Below are positions 1 through 8,322 of a stretch of 64,000 bases of DNA, piece after piece. The notes under the pieces were generated by a model. The model saw nothing but the letters and a program-made list of their open reading frames with translations. It did no database searches and was not told the DNA's origin. Position 1 is the first letter of the stretch. The number at the start of each line of letters is the position of its first letter. The stretch is from contig NC_087064.1 of assembly GCF_963678635.1 (NCBI RefSeq), positions 30,845,740 to 30,909,739 of the forward strand, read 5' to 3'. Origin of the DNA: Symsagittifera roscoffensis. Lineage: Eukaryota > Xenacoelomorpha > Acoela > Convolutidae. The position numbers and the translations under genes are program-made.

Positions 1-2
1 GG

Positions 3-653
3 GATGCTACGGCAATGGCCACAGCCTTTGAACCCCTAAACAGGTCTTTGGAGACATTCCTTACAAGGTTATCCAGAACCAATGAACGCAGTGAGAAGTC
101 CAGAAGAGTCTTTAAGAAACCAAGATGCTATAAAGACGAATCTGATGGCTGTATTGATACCTGGATAGAGGTAATGAAGCTGCATTTCGAGGAAGAGGAC
201 TTGTCGGAGAGACAGGAATGCAGTGCGCTCACCAGCAACTTGGAAGGGACAGCCCTGAACTGTGTCATGGCCAAGAAGCAATATCAGCGTGACACAGCCG
301 AGAAAATCTTCGAAATCTTGTTAAACCGTTTTGGATCAGTGGTGCAGGGGCACCAAGCAATGATGCGCTTCGAGAAACGGAGACAACGGGAAGATGAAAC
401 GATAGACAAGTTTCTAGACGACTTGGAAATGCTGAGAAGACGCAGCCAACCGGATGAGTCAAACCGAAGGATGAACCTGGCAGTAGCCTCAAAATTCATC
501 GATGGTGTGAAGAACAATGCTAGCAACGCATTACACACCACTATCAACCAACGCGCCAACACCAGAGGAGTTGAGGCTCAAGTCAAAAGAGTATCTTTTG
601 TTGAAACCTCCTTCGAGATCTGGATACTACAAGAACAATTATGGCAATTTTAA
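3..653 (+). CDS. gag: Element A gag, capsid-like part (5' end outside window)
   Basis: The frame is open from the window edge, so the N-terminus is missing; the related copy at 25.8 kb shows at least 1.4 kb of gag upstream of this point. The 212 residues after the first internal Met (position 15) are helical and charged, as in Gypsy capsids. Conserved stretches shared with copy B include PLNRSLETF, YKDESDGCI, ECSALTSNLEG and VQGHQAM. The protein should form the particle shell around element RNA. The conserved part stops near position 516; the remaining residues to the stop at 651-653 are out of frame relative to copy B. Homology continues one nucleotide on, in the +1 frame, at the ATG of position 517. 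The role is inferred from position and character, as capsids are poorly conserved in sequence. Confidence 0.8.
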   Translation, partial: DATAMATAFEPLNRSLETFLTRLSRTNERSEKSRRVFKKPRCYKDESDGCIDTWIEVMKLHFEEEDLSERQECSALTSNLEGTALNCVMAKKQYQRDTAEKIFEILLNRFGSVVQGHQAMMRFEKRRQREDETIDKFLDDLEMLRRRSQPDESNRRMNLAVASKFIDGVKNNASNALHTTINQRANTRGVEAQVKRVSFVETSFEIWILQEQLWQF

Positions 654-1959
654 CAACGGACCAGCAAACCAAGGGAACAATTGGTACAAACCGAGGGATG
701 ATATGGACAAGAGACGCTCTTGTGCCAATTGCAGTTCAACGGATCATCATGTGTCAGCATGCCCAACTTACAAACAAGGCATGAAAGCAATAGGCTTTAG
801 CCTCGAGGACGAGAATGCGTCAGAACTGGACCATGAGGATTTCATGAGAGGAGTAATTGCGAAATTTGGCCCGAGGTGTTTCTTTTGCAACTTGGAAGGT
901 CATTTTAAATCAGATTGTCCGCAATTTTGGGATGCAGTGGCAGACATCAAGCATCCAAGGCATGAAGAAGCTTTGTCAGGAGTAAAAGCCAGCAAGGCTC
1001 GCCTGTTGAGTGAAGCGGAGGCACGCAGAAAAGATAAACCTCAAGAGCTGGCGGCGAAGAAAATGCAGGCGGTAACTAAAGAGACACGTGAACCGGAACC
1101 AGCAACTACGGCCGATGACTTCAAGATTGATTATAAGACAGCCGCGAGGGATGCTCTAAATAGAGTGCAGCAGGAACTGGTGACGAAAGAGATCGAACAA
1201 AAAGTGAAACTTGAACTGGAGAATGAGAAACTTCAGGAGCAACTGAATACCTTCGAAGCAACGGAGTTCGAAGAAACTAAAGCACCAAGCAGTTTGAGCA
1301 TGAAACTTAATGTGATCTCCGGTCAGAGGTTCGGCATGGTGCCGCAAGGAAGCAAAATACAGTCGATAATCTCAGTGGCTGGACATCAGGTAATCAGAAA
1401 TTTAAGTGAACCATCCGAGTTCACTTTGATGCATTTGGACACATATGCAGATTATCTGAGGCAGGTGGAGCCACACACCGAGTCGAGAGCTGTGCGAGCA
1501 CTACTAACAACGGGTGGCCCTCGCATGAAGAAACTTCATGGACGCTACCTAGAGGTCTATGGGCCGTTTCACGTGATGCTGAACGTGGATGGAATCAGTA
1601 TCTACACCAGGACTTATGTAACAACAGATGATGACCAAATGGGGCAGATCTATTTGGGTGAGGAGGAACTCAAAGTCCGCAGGATAGGCCATGACGCCAT
1701 GATGGATCAAGATGCAGTACACATTGGGTATGAAGCAGATGTGACTGCACAGCTGCTCGACACCAACGGAACAAAAATCGGAGTCACAGGGCTTCTGGAC
1801 ACAGGAGCGGTAGTGAGTGTGATGCCGATAAAAACTTGGGAAAGAATGGGCTTCACGAGGGAAGATCTAATTCCAACGAATCTCCGACTGGCCGTCGCCA
1901 ATCGAGGAGCTATTTACGTAGCCGGAAAAACACCAATAACGGTCCTCCACATGGGATGA
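517..1959 (+). CDS. gag-pol: Element A gag nucleocapsid plus N-terminal half of protease
   Basis: This 480-codon frame continues gag in the +1 frame. Two CCHC zinc knuckles of the form C-x2-C-x4-H-x4-C are visible: C69, C72, H77, C82 and C121, C124, H129, C134. These bind element RNA in the family. A charged coiled-coil-like stretch follows (about residues 180-250). The retropepsin active site is LLDTGAVVS with Asp428 at position 1798. The frame ends in TGA at 1957, inside the protease before its closing ILGRDF motif, which is found a few codons on in the same frame. Copy B has Gly/Arg codons here and reads through, so the stop is probably a mutation. The TGA-CGG context is, however, one known to permit readthrough in some viruses. 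Either way this copy is broken or needs recoding. Confidence 0.85.
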   Translation: MLATHYTPLSTNAPTPEELRLKSKEYLLLKPPSRSGYYKNNYGNFNNGPANQGNNWYKPRDDMDKRRSCANCSSTDHHVSACPTYKQGMKAIGFSLEDENASELDHEDFMRGVIAKFGPRCFFCNLEGHFKSDCPQFWDAVADIKHPRHEEALSGVKASKARLLSEAEARRKDKPQELAAKKMQAVTKETREPEPATTADDFKIDYKTAARDALNRVQQELVTKEIEQKVKLELENEKLQEQLNTFEATEFEETKAPSSLSMKLNVISGQRFGMVPQGSKIQSIISVAGHQVIRNLSEPSEFTLMHLDTYADYLRQVEPHTESRAVRALLTTGGPRMKKLHGRYLEVYGPFHVMLNVDGISIYTRTYVTTDDDQMGQIYLGEEELKVRRIGHDAMMDQDAVHIGYEADVTAQLLDTNGTKIGVTGLLDTGAVVSVMPIKTWERMGFTREDLIPTNLRLAVANRGAIYVAGKTPITVLHMG

Positions 1960-1971
1960 CGGGATCTTTGG

Positions 1972-4824
1972 ATGAGCTTCCTGGTGGTAGAGAATTTGGA
2001 CGACGCCGACCAATTCATCTTGGGCAGAGATTTTGTTAGGAATTTTGACGTGATGATTGACTTGAACAACGGTCTGATACGGATTAGAAATCCGGACCGG
2101 AAGTATGTTAAGAAACCAATTAATAGGATAATAACAGACGAAAACAAGGTACCAACTTTTTTAGATAGAAAAGTAAAACTACAGCCAGGACAAGCTGTGG
2201 TGGCAATTTTTAGAATGAGGAATTTGATTTCGTTAAGTGATAGTAAACAGGTTTGCTTAGTACCGAATCCAAATAGTCAGAGTTCGGTGATTTTAGGCCG
2301 GAGCTTCTCGGTAACGCGAAACGGACTGTGTGTCAGTGTGTTATTGAACACACTGGACACCACGGTTTCAATCCAGCGTGGAAAGAAGCTTGGCTACGCT
2401 TTGCCGATGAGGACCGACTATGAGGAGACACAAAACTTGAAGAAACATAGTGTGAAAGACTGTCCTTATCATGCTAGTAAAGATAAAATTTTAAAGAGGA
2501 TTAATGAATTAAATTCTATTCATAAATTGTTTTCAATGAAATCTGAAACGGACGAAGGCTTATCAAGCTGCTCGAATTTTCCGGAACGCCCCTCGTCATA
2601 TGAACTAGAATCTGACAAACCGGTTTTGCCAGAGATAGAACATTTAAAAGGGAAAATAGGTGAGGGAGATTTCGAAAAATTGCAGGACCTCCTAAATCGG
2701 AACGCAGATGTATTTTCAAATTATAAGGCGGATATCGGTTGCTGTAATTTCGTCGAACACGAAATCGAACTTGAAGAGGGCGCCGTTCCCCACAGGGAAG
2801 GCGCAAGACGAATGACGCCACACAAATCGGAAGCGTGCCGAGCGGAAATAGAAATGTTGCTTGAATACGACATGATAGAACCCTCGAAATCGCCATGGGC
2901 CTGTGGGGTAGTAATGGCGAAAAAGAAAGGGGGGGCAGTTAGATTTTGTTGCGACTTTCTTTACTTGAACGCGGTAACAATTAAAGATGCGTACCCGATA
3001 CCGCGGATAGACGAGAGCCTCTCTAAGCTTGGTGATGCCAAGTTCTTCACCACATTGGACTTGGGCTCTGCCTTCTGGCAGGTCCCTCTGCGGAAGAAGG
3101 ATAGAGAGAAAACCGGATTCGCGTGCGAATTGGGATTGTACCAGTGGAAGAGGATGCCCTTCGGCTTGTGCAATGCAACGGCCACTTTTCAAAGACTGAT
3201 GGCTCAGGCTTTGACGAGAGTGACCAAGAAGTACGGGAATCTCGTGATGTGTTACGTGGATGACGTAGTCATAGCGACACCGACCCTGGAAGACCACATT
3301 GATAGGCTCGATGAGGTCTTTGGATGCATGAAAAGAGCAGGATTGAAGTGCAAACCATCGAAATGTGAAATCCTTAGGGATTCGATTAAGTACCTGGGAA
3401 GAATGGTGGACAGGCATGGTGTGAGACCGGACCCGGAAGCAGTGGAAGCAGTGTTGACATGGAAAGCTCCCAGAACGGACACACAGCTCCTGAGCTTCCT
3501 AGGGTTTGCCAATTACTACCGGGAGTTCATAAAAGGATATGCGGATAAGTTGTATCCGATGCAAAAGCTAATGCGCAACAAAGGGAAAAAGTTCGAATGG
3601 AACGATGAAGCACAACTTGCCTTCGAGAACATAAAGCGGGAACTGTGCGAAGCGCCAGTGCTAGGCATGCCTGCAGAAAAGGGCATGTATGTTCTTGACA
3701 CAGACGCATCGGTAGTAGCCATCTCAGGAATATTGCATCAAGAGCAAGAATGGAACGGAAGAACGGTTCTCCGTCCCATTGCATACGGCAGCAAGGTCTT
3801 GAGTGACACAGAGATGAAATATGGCGCACCAAAAGCAGAAATGTTTGCAGTAGTCACTTTCGTGGAAAAGTACCGTGCATACTTGGGGAGCGCTCCCTTC
3901 AAGTTACGCGTGGACAACAGAGCGTTATCCTGGTTGAAGACCTACTCGATGGATCAGAGTTATATTGTTAGATGGATAGTAAGATTGGATGGCTACCATA
4001 TGATAATCGAACATAGGATGCGTGATAAACACCAGAATGCTGACAGCCTCAGCAAGAAAACTGAGTTCTATGAAAGATTGGAGCAGAAGCAGGCCAATCA
4101 GGCGGAAATAAAGGAGGGATTCTCGTTTCTGGACAAAGAAACTTATGAAGCGCTTCCCTTAACGACATGGTTGGATAAGTCTGGACATCCAATTCCAGGG
4201 CATCCTGAGTTACCTGTAGAGAAAGCAGCCGATATAAAGATCCTATCCAAGGGGGACCCGGTCCCCTTGGATCTGTTGCTGCGCTCGAATCTGGTCCAGC
4301 AAGAACTCTCTCGCATGAACATAAACAGCCTCTCATTATTGGATAAAACGGTGCAGGTCACACCGCAAGTGATGCGGATGCTGGGGGGATTGTTAGAAAT
4401 AGAAGTGACCAGAGATGACCCCGAGTGGACAGCAGCAGTGGCATCGCTAACAGTCAGTGAGAAGGTGAAGATCATGCCGTCCAGACGACAGCACGCAGAG
4501 AACGAGAGGGATTGTAGGACAATAGTTCAGCAACTAGTATCCTCAATACCCCACGAGATTTTAACAAGTACTTCTTACGGACAGAAAGAACAGGGGAGCA
4601 CCAAGCGGAAGAAAACCGTCACCTTTGTGGACCAGGATAAGGAAGGTGAAAAGGCGGAACAAAATCTGCTGCAAGACTATTTGTCCGGGGAGACGAATGA
4701 TGAGAAGAACCAGCGATCACAAGATCAACACCCGGGACAAGAAAGTTTGTCCGGGGAGTCTGAGATAGACGAGAAAATTCCTGATGAGAAAAAGGACCTA
4801 GAGAATAGGGTTTTGTCCGGGTAG
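1972..4824 (+). CDS. pol: Element A protease C-terminus, reverse transcriptase and RNase H
   Basis: The frame is the same as the preceding one. Residues 16-27 carry the closing protease motif ILGRDF. Reverse transcriptase spans about 285-480: catalytic Asp363 in LDLGSAF, the MPFGLCNA block, and the YVDD box with Asp430 and Asp431. RNase H follows at about 570-695 with Asp578 (TDAS), Glu623, Asp648 (VDNR) and Asp691 (HQNADSLS). Motif order and spacing are Ty3/Gypsy. It copies element RNA into DNA and removes the template strand. The C-terminus (700-950) is a linker holding three copies of a 22-residue repeat starting LSG (positions 4681, 4747, 4813). The TAG at 4822 lies in the third copy, where the other two read GAG, so it is a G-to-T nonsense change. 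All RT and RNase H catalytic residues are intact. Confidence 0.93.
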   Translation: MSFLVVENLDDADQFILGRDFVRNFDVMIDLNNGLIRIRNPDRKYVKKPINRIITDENKVPTFLDRKVKLQPGQAVVAIFRMRNLISLSDSKQVCLVPNPNSQSSVILGRSFSVTRNGLCVSVLLNTLDTTVSIQRGKKLGYALPMRTDYEETQNLKKHSVKDCPYHASKDKILKRINELNSIHKLFSMKSETDEGLSSCSNFPERPSSYELESDKPVLPEIEHLKGKIGEGDFEKLQDLLNRNADVFSNYKADIGCCNFVEHEIELEEGAVPHREGARRMTPHKSEACRAEIEMLLEYDMIEPSKSPWACGVVMAKKKGGAVRFCCDFLYLNAVTIKDAYPIPRIDESLSKLGDAKFFTTLDLGSAFWQVPLRKKDREKTGFACELGLYQWKRMPFGLCNATATFQRLMAQALTRVTKKYGNLVMCYVDDVVIATPTLEDHIDRLDEVFGCMKRAGLKCKPSKCEILRDSIKYLGRMVDRHGVRPDPEAVEAVLTWKAPRTDTQLLSFLGFANYYREFIKGYADKLYPMQKLMRNKGKKFEWNDEAQLAFENIKRELCEAPVLGMPAEKGMYVLDTDASVVAISGILHQEQEWNGRTVLRPIAYGSKVLSDTEMKYGAPKAEMFAVVTFVEKYRAYLGSAPFKLRVDNRALSWLKTYSMDQSYIVRWIVRLDGYHMIIEHRMRDKHQNADSLSKKTEFYERLEQKQANQAEIKEGFSFLDKETYEALPLTTWLDKSGHPIPGHPELPVEKAADIKILSKGDPVPLDLLLRSNLVQQELSRMNINSLSLLDKTVQVTPQVMRMLGGLLEIEVTRDDPEWTAAVASLTVSEKVKIMPSRRQHAENERDCRTIVQQLVSSIPHEILTSTSYGQKEQGSTKRKKTVTFVDQDKEGEKAEQNLLQDYLSGETNDEKNQRSQDQHPGQESLSGESEIDEKIPDEKKDLENRVLSG

Positions 4825-4833
4825 TTCAGATGG

Positions 4834-5487
4834 ATGCGAAGAAGGCACAGACATGATCTGGAGGAGCGTGCAGTCTCCAGCACAACCTCTTCAACGGATG
4901 ACAATTCCCGAAATTCAGGAATGGACACCTTTTCAGACAGGAACTCGAGCTCGGGATCAGAACTGCCCGAACTAGCGATCCACACACTACTAGTGGAAAC
5001 TCGGGCAAGGGATCTGGACAGAGAGGTGTACCAGGATCCTGACAGCGATCGCTACCTTATACCAAGCGAAAGAGTCTTTGACAACGCAGCGGATGATTTG
5101 GAGACAATAGCGGTATCGAAACGTTCGATAAGTCTGTTGCCGCAGAAAGAGGTAGTCAGGACTGATCTTCAGCCGTTTAAACAAGAACCACAGCCGTTGG
5201 CGAAGATTTGGTGCGTTAAGATGGAAGAAGACACACACCAGCCCAACGAGCTGAATAGTCAGATGAGGGTCATGAAGACGTACTTAAAGGCGAGATACAG
5301 ACTCTCGGATCTTCTAAGGGCGCAGAGAAATGATCGCATGACAAGCAACCTGAAAAGGTGGATCGACAATGGTTCTCCGGATAAAGGGGACCTCGAGGAA
5401 GATAGTTATCGCATCCTGAGACAGTACTTCATGCAGAAGGAAGGGAGGTTATATTTGAACAAGGACGGGATTGTGGCTTGTAAATGA
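4834..5487 (+). CDS. pol: Element A pol linker between RNase H and integrase
   Basis: This is the same frame as RT and IN, separated from RT only by the TAG at 4822 and from IN by the TGA at 5485. The first 60 residues are Ser/Asp-rich and probably disordered. The last 80 residues, beginning near MKTYLKARYRLSDL, are strongly conserved in copy B (about 31.98-32.18 kb) and look helical; they lead into the integrase zinc-binding domain. At 5485 copy B has CGC where A has TGA, so this stop looks like a C-to-T change at a CGA codon. No catalytic motif is seen and no independent function is assigned. Confidence 0.75.
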   Translation: MRRRHRHDLEERAVSSTTSSTDDNSRNSGMDTFSDRNSSSGSELPELAIHTLLVETRARDLDREVYQDPDSDRYLIPSERVFDNAADDLETIAVSKRSISLLPQKEVVRTDLQPFKQEPQPLAKIWCVKMEEDTHQPNELNSQMRVMKTYLKARYRLSDLLRAQRNDRMTSNLKRWIDNGSPDKGDLEEDSYRILRQYFMQKEGRLYLNKDGIVACK

Positions 5488-5526
5488 AGAGAAGAAGACA
5501 GAGTCCTATACAAGTATAACGCGATA

Positions 5527-6219
5527 GTGTTACCGCAACTCTATCAGACGGAACTATTATTCAGGTCGCATGATCAGATGGGCCATCAGGGGATCGATAA
5601 AGTATATCAGAGGATCCTGAAGCGCTTTGAGTGGCCTGGAATGAAAAAGGCATGTGAGAAGTGGGTAACAGCATGTCTGTCATGCCAACAGGTCAAGGAT
5701 CCAAGGAAGCTGCGATTTCCATTACAATCGATCGAGTCGTCTGAATTCAATGAGGTGGTGCAGATAGATCACCAGAAGATATGCATGACAGACAGTGGTT
5801 ATAATCAGGTGTTGGTCATGATAGATCATTTGACGAAGTATGCAGAGGCCGTGCCCTGCATAACTGCCTCGGCGGAAGAGACATGCGACCACCTGATCAA
5901 TACGTGGATAGCGAGACATGGCTGTCCGATGACGTTTCAATCGGATAATGGAACAGCTTTTGTAGGAGAGCTTACGAAAGAGCTTATGAGACGCTCACAG
6001 GTCGCTGAGGCTCACTCCACGACATACCACCCTCAGACGAATGGCTTAGTGGAAACACAGAATAGGACGTTAGTGTCGATGCTGAGAGTATATTGTTCCA
6101 GGTACATGACCGATTGGGACAGATACCTTTCACAGGTGATGGGAGCATATAACAGCACGCAACACTCCACCACCGGAGTCAGTCCACACATGATGCTAAC
6201 TGGACACGAGAAGTCTTAA
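5527..6219 (+). CDS. pol: Element A integrase, zinc-binding and catalytic core domains
   Basis: The HHCC zinc-binding domain has His15, His20, Cys50 and Cys53. The DDE core has Asp81 (VVQIDHQ), Asp140 (QSDNGTAF) and Glu176 (GLVETQN), exactly DD35E spacing. The enzyme would process the DNA ends and join them to host DNA in the nucleus. The ORF track start is at a non-canonical position because the frame merely resumes after the TGA at 5485; upstream codons back to that stop are colinear with copy B. It ends at TAA 6217, where copy B has a sense codon and homology continues unbroken on the far side. The core is intact apart from these flanking stops. Confidence 0.93.
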   Translation: MLPQLYQTELLFRSHDQMGHQGIDKVYQRILKRFEWPGMKKACEKWVTACLSCQQVKDPRKLRFPLQSIESSEFNEVVQIDHQKICMTDSGYNQVLVMIDHLTKYAEAVPCITASAEETCDHLINTWIARHGCPMTFQSDNGTAFVGELTKELMRRSQVAEAHSTTYHPQTNGLVETQNRTLVSMLRVYCSRYMTDWDRYLSQVMGAYNSTQHSTTGVSPHMMLTGHEKS

Positions 6220-6276
6220 ACCTTAACCTTCTTCTACCCAGAGTATGAGGGAAAGAAAACGTCTCCACAGGTCTAC

Positions 6277-7923
6277 GTGAGGGATGTGATCAGACGCCAA
6301 CAGGAGTTGAACGATTTGTGTAGACAAAATACTCAGCAAGCACAGGCAAGGCAGAGGAAAAGATTCGACAAGAAAGCAGCTGGTGCAAAAGCATACTCGG
6401 TAGGAGATTACGTATGGGTATTTCAGAACGTTATACCACCGAAAGGGGCAAAAAAGCTCCTAAAAAAGTGGAGGGGACCCTTCATGATTACAGAGGTGCA
6501 CCAGGAGGGACGCGTTTATAGACTGAGTACTGGCCGAGCCGCCCACTACGAGAACATCAAGCCACACAATCCATCGACAGAAGACTGGTGTATACCTGCA
6601 GATATGGAAGAAGGGGGTTATCTAATGATGGATCCTGCTTGTGAGGTCAACGAGAAGGGCACCAGGGAGAAGAACAATGGAAACGAAGTCGTGGAGGAAG
6701 GAACGGACACACCGCTGGACCTGGATCCAAACGAGGTGATCGAAGCGGACGATGAAACCTTACCCTACGCAGAGGAGGATTGGCAGGATCCAGAACAGAT
6801 AGAGGTGCCCAAGAACTTGGAACCGGATCTTCCGTTCACGATACAGACTCGTCAGAGGGACGGGACAAGACCCAGAAAGAAACACAATCCTTACGGTGAC
6901 GACTTTGTAGTGGATAGGATAGATCTGAAGAAGATAGTGGAGGAAGTAGTGGGTCTAGAAGAAATAACTGTGTCACAAGACATTGACATAATCGATGATC
7001 ACGATGATGAGTGGGTTGACGGCCGGTCGAAATCCGAGGTAGAATTCGACGGCGAGCAACAGCAGTCATATGAACAAGACTTGACGAACCTGCGTGTCCT
7101 AGAGGGGCTGAACGAAATGACCTCGGACCCAGAGGGGATCAGCGTCACGATTCAAGACGTAGATCGTGAAAGCATGAAATACATCAAGACCGAACGAGAT
7201 GATCCCTCCTGGGCTGCCCAGGAAGGACGACTACTCATTCCAGCTTCTAGCCTCGACTTGATACCCAGTATGCGATCGACGGGGACGTCGATGGATGTTT
7301 TTGTCCGGGGAGTGGGGGTAGGACTTACCCACACTGAAAACTTGATAATAAAAAAATTAAGAGTAGCAAGAGAAACAGGAGACTTAGAAGCAGAAACAGG
7401 CGAAGAACCTAAGAAACCTGACATAGGTAGTGTAGTTGAGTCATATTTTAACTTACCAAATGAATATTCAAGTAACATAATACTAACAGACAATGATTTC
7501 ATACTCACAAATAGAACATGTGCAATAGCAATCACAGCAGACATGAGTTTTAGGACAGCGTTAGCGGCAGATTTTAAGAGAGAATACAAAAACGTGGAAT
7601 TCCTTTGGAAGCAAAGACCAGGGATAGGGGGCGTAGCGGCCTTACCTCCGGCGGCGTCGCAGATACCGGGAAAATACCTATGCTTCTTGGTAACGAGGGC
7701 GACGGAGAAGCAGCACGTGGACCCAGAGAACCTAGTCTTGTCCTTGACGAGGCTGAGGGACTTCCTCGTGGAAATGGACGTGAAGGAACTCTCGCTTCCA
7801 GTGTACGATCAAAACAGAGGACGACTGCATCCTCGGGAATTGTACGCGCTTGTACACGTGATATTCTTTGATACTAATATACAAGTATATTTACATAAGA
7901 AATATTACTTAAGTATAGGCTGA
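6277..7923 (+). CDS. pol: Element A integrase C-terminus with GPF module, acidic linker and macrodomain-like tail
   Basis: This 548-codon segment continues the pol frame after the TAA at 6217. Residues 41-97 form the GPY/F module (KKWRGPFMI, then YRLSTGR) typical of Ty3/Gypsy integrases. Residues 130-300 are acidic and probably disordered. Residues 325-355 (STGTSMDVFVRGVGVGL) are conserved in copy B but not recognised. Residues 398-545 resemble the TARG1/OARD1 class of macrodomains: a strand ending AIAITADM, a helix with ALAADFKREY, a strand KYLCFLVT, a helix NLVLSLTRLRDFLVE, a strand KELSLPVY, and a closing FFDTNIQVYLH. Macrodomains bind, and some remove, ADP-ribose. The glycine-rich loop after ADM and the late Gly-Asp loop are altered, so activity is doubtful. 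Fold assignment is from pattern only. Confidence 0.8.
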   Translation: MRDVIRRQQELNDLCRQNTQQAQARQRKRFDKKAAGAKAYSVGDYVWVFQNVIPPKGAKKLLKKWRGPFMITEVHQEGRVYRLSTGRAAHYENIKPHNPSTEDWCIPADMEEGGYLMMDPACEVNEKGTREKNNGNEVVEEGTDTPLDLDPNEVIEADDETLPYAEEDWQDPEQIEVPKNLEPDLPFTIQTRQRDGTRPRKKHNPYGDDFVVDRIDLKKIVEEVVGLEEITVSQDIDIIDDHDDEWVDGRSKSEVEFDGEQQQSYEQDLTNLRVLEGLNEMTSDPEGISVTIQDVDRESMKYIKTERDDPSWAAQEGRLLIPASSLDLIPSMRSTGTSMDVFVRGVGVGLTHTENLIIKKLRVARETGDLEAETGEEPKKPDIGSVVESYFNLPNEYSSNIILTDNDFILTNRTCAIAITADMSFRTALAADFKREYKNVEFLWKQRPGIGGVAALPPAASQIPGKYLCFLVTRATEKQHVDPENLVLSLTRLRDFLVEMDVKELSLPVYDQNRGRLHPRELYALVHVIFFDTNIQVYLHKKYYLSIG

Positions 7924-8322
7924 GTGACGTGCGAGAGGGTGTTAGGCTAAAGACTAAGTTGTATGTAATGTGTGATATGTGTGCTATGTTATGTTATGTG
8001 TTATGTTGCTAAGATCGTGGGTAAGAAGGGGTTAGTGACCATGAACAACTGAACGACGATCTTAGGAATAGATCCAAAGTTTGGACTGTCCAATCTTAGG
8101 TCGAATTCCAAAATTTTAGAGACCGATTGATTTTAATAAATTTTAGGATAAATATCTTTTTATCTGGACTGTTTTTAAGCAAATTTTAACGATATATGTT
8201 AAGGTCAGACTGACAAGTGTGATATTTGTGACTTCTTTTCTAGATCCTGATTGATCATTTAATTACTCACTTGAGTCAAAACCTTGGAATCGAATCGAAT
8301 CAAATCAAATCTGAAGAACAGT
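7924..8322 (+). other. Spacer between the two polyproteins of element A
   Basis: No ORF of note is present. The first part holds TATGT-rich low-complexity sequence (about 7961-8008). The end carries the acceptor described separately and an 80 nt leader before the ATG at 8323. The equivalent stretch in copy B is 34,629-35,075, similar in length and in its last 30 bases, but otherwise poorly conserved. Confidence 0.7.
8231..8243 (+). promoter_or_regulatory. Putative splice acceptor before polyprotein 2 (element A)
   Basis: The sequence acttcttttctag is a pyrimidine tract ending in AG, followed by atcctgattgat. Copy B has gacttgctttttag followed by atcttgattgat at 34,987-35,000. In both copies the polyprotein 2 ATG lies 75-79 nt downstream. 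Conservation of the acceptor in an otherwise drifting spacer suggests the downstream ORF is translated from a spliced mRNA. The partner could be the element's own leader or a nematode spliced leader; the sequence does not say which. Confidence 0.6.

Noticed and set aside
1957-6219. Stop-codon reassignment in the organism to explain in-frame stops
   Set aside because: All three stop codons (TGA, TAG, TAA) are involved and copy B has sense codons at the same places, so ordinary nonsense mutations explain them.
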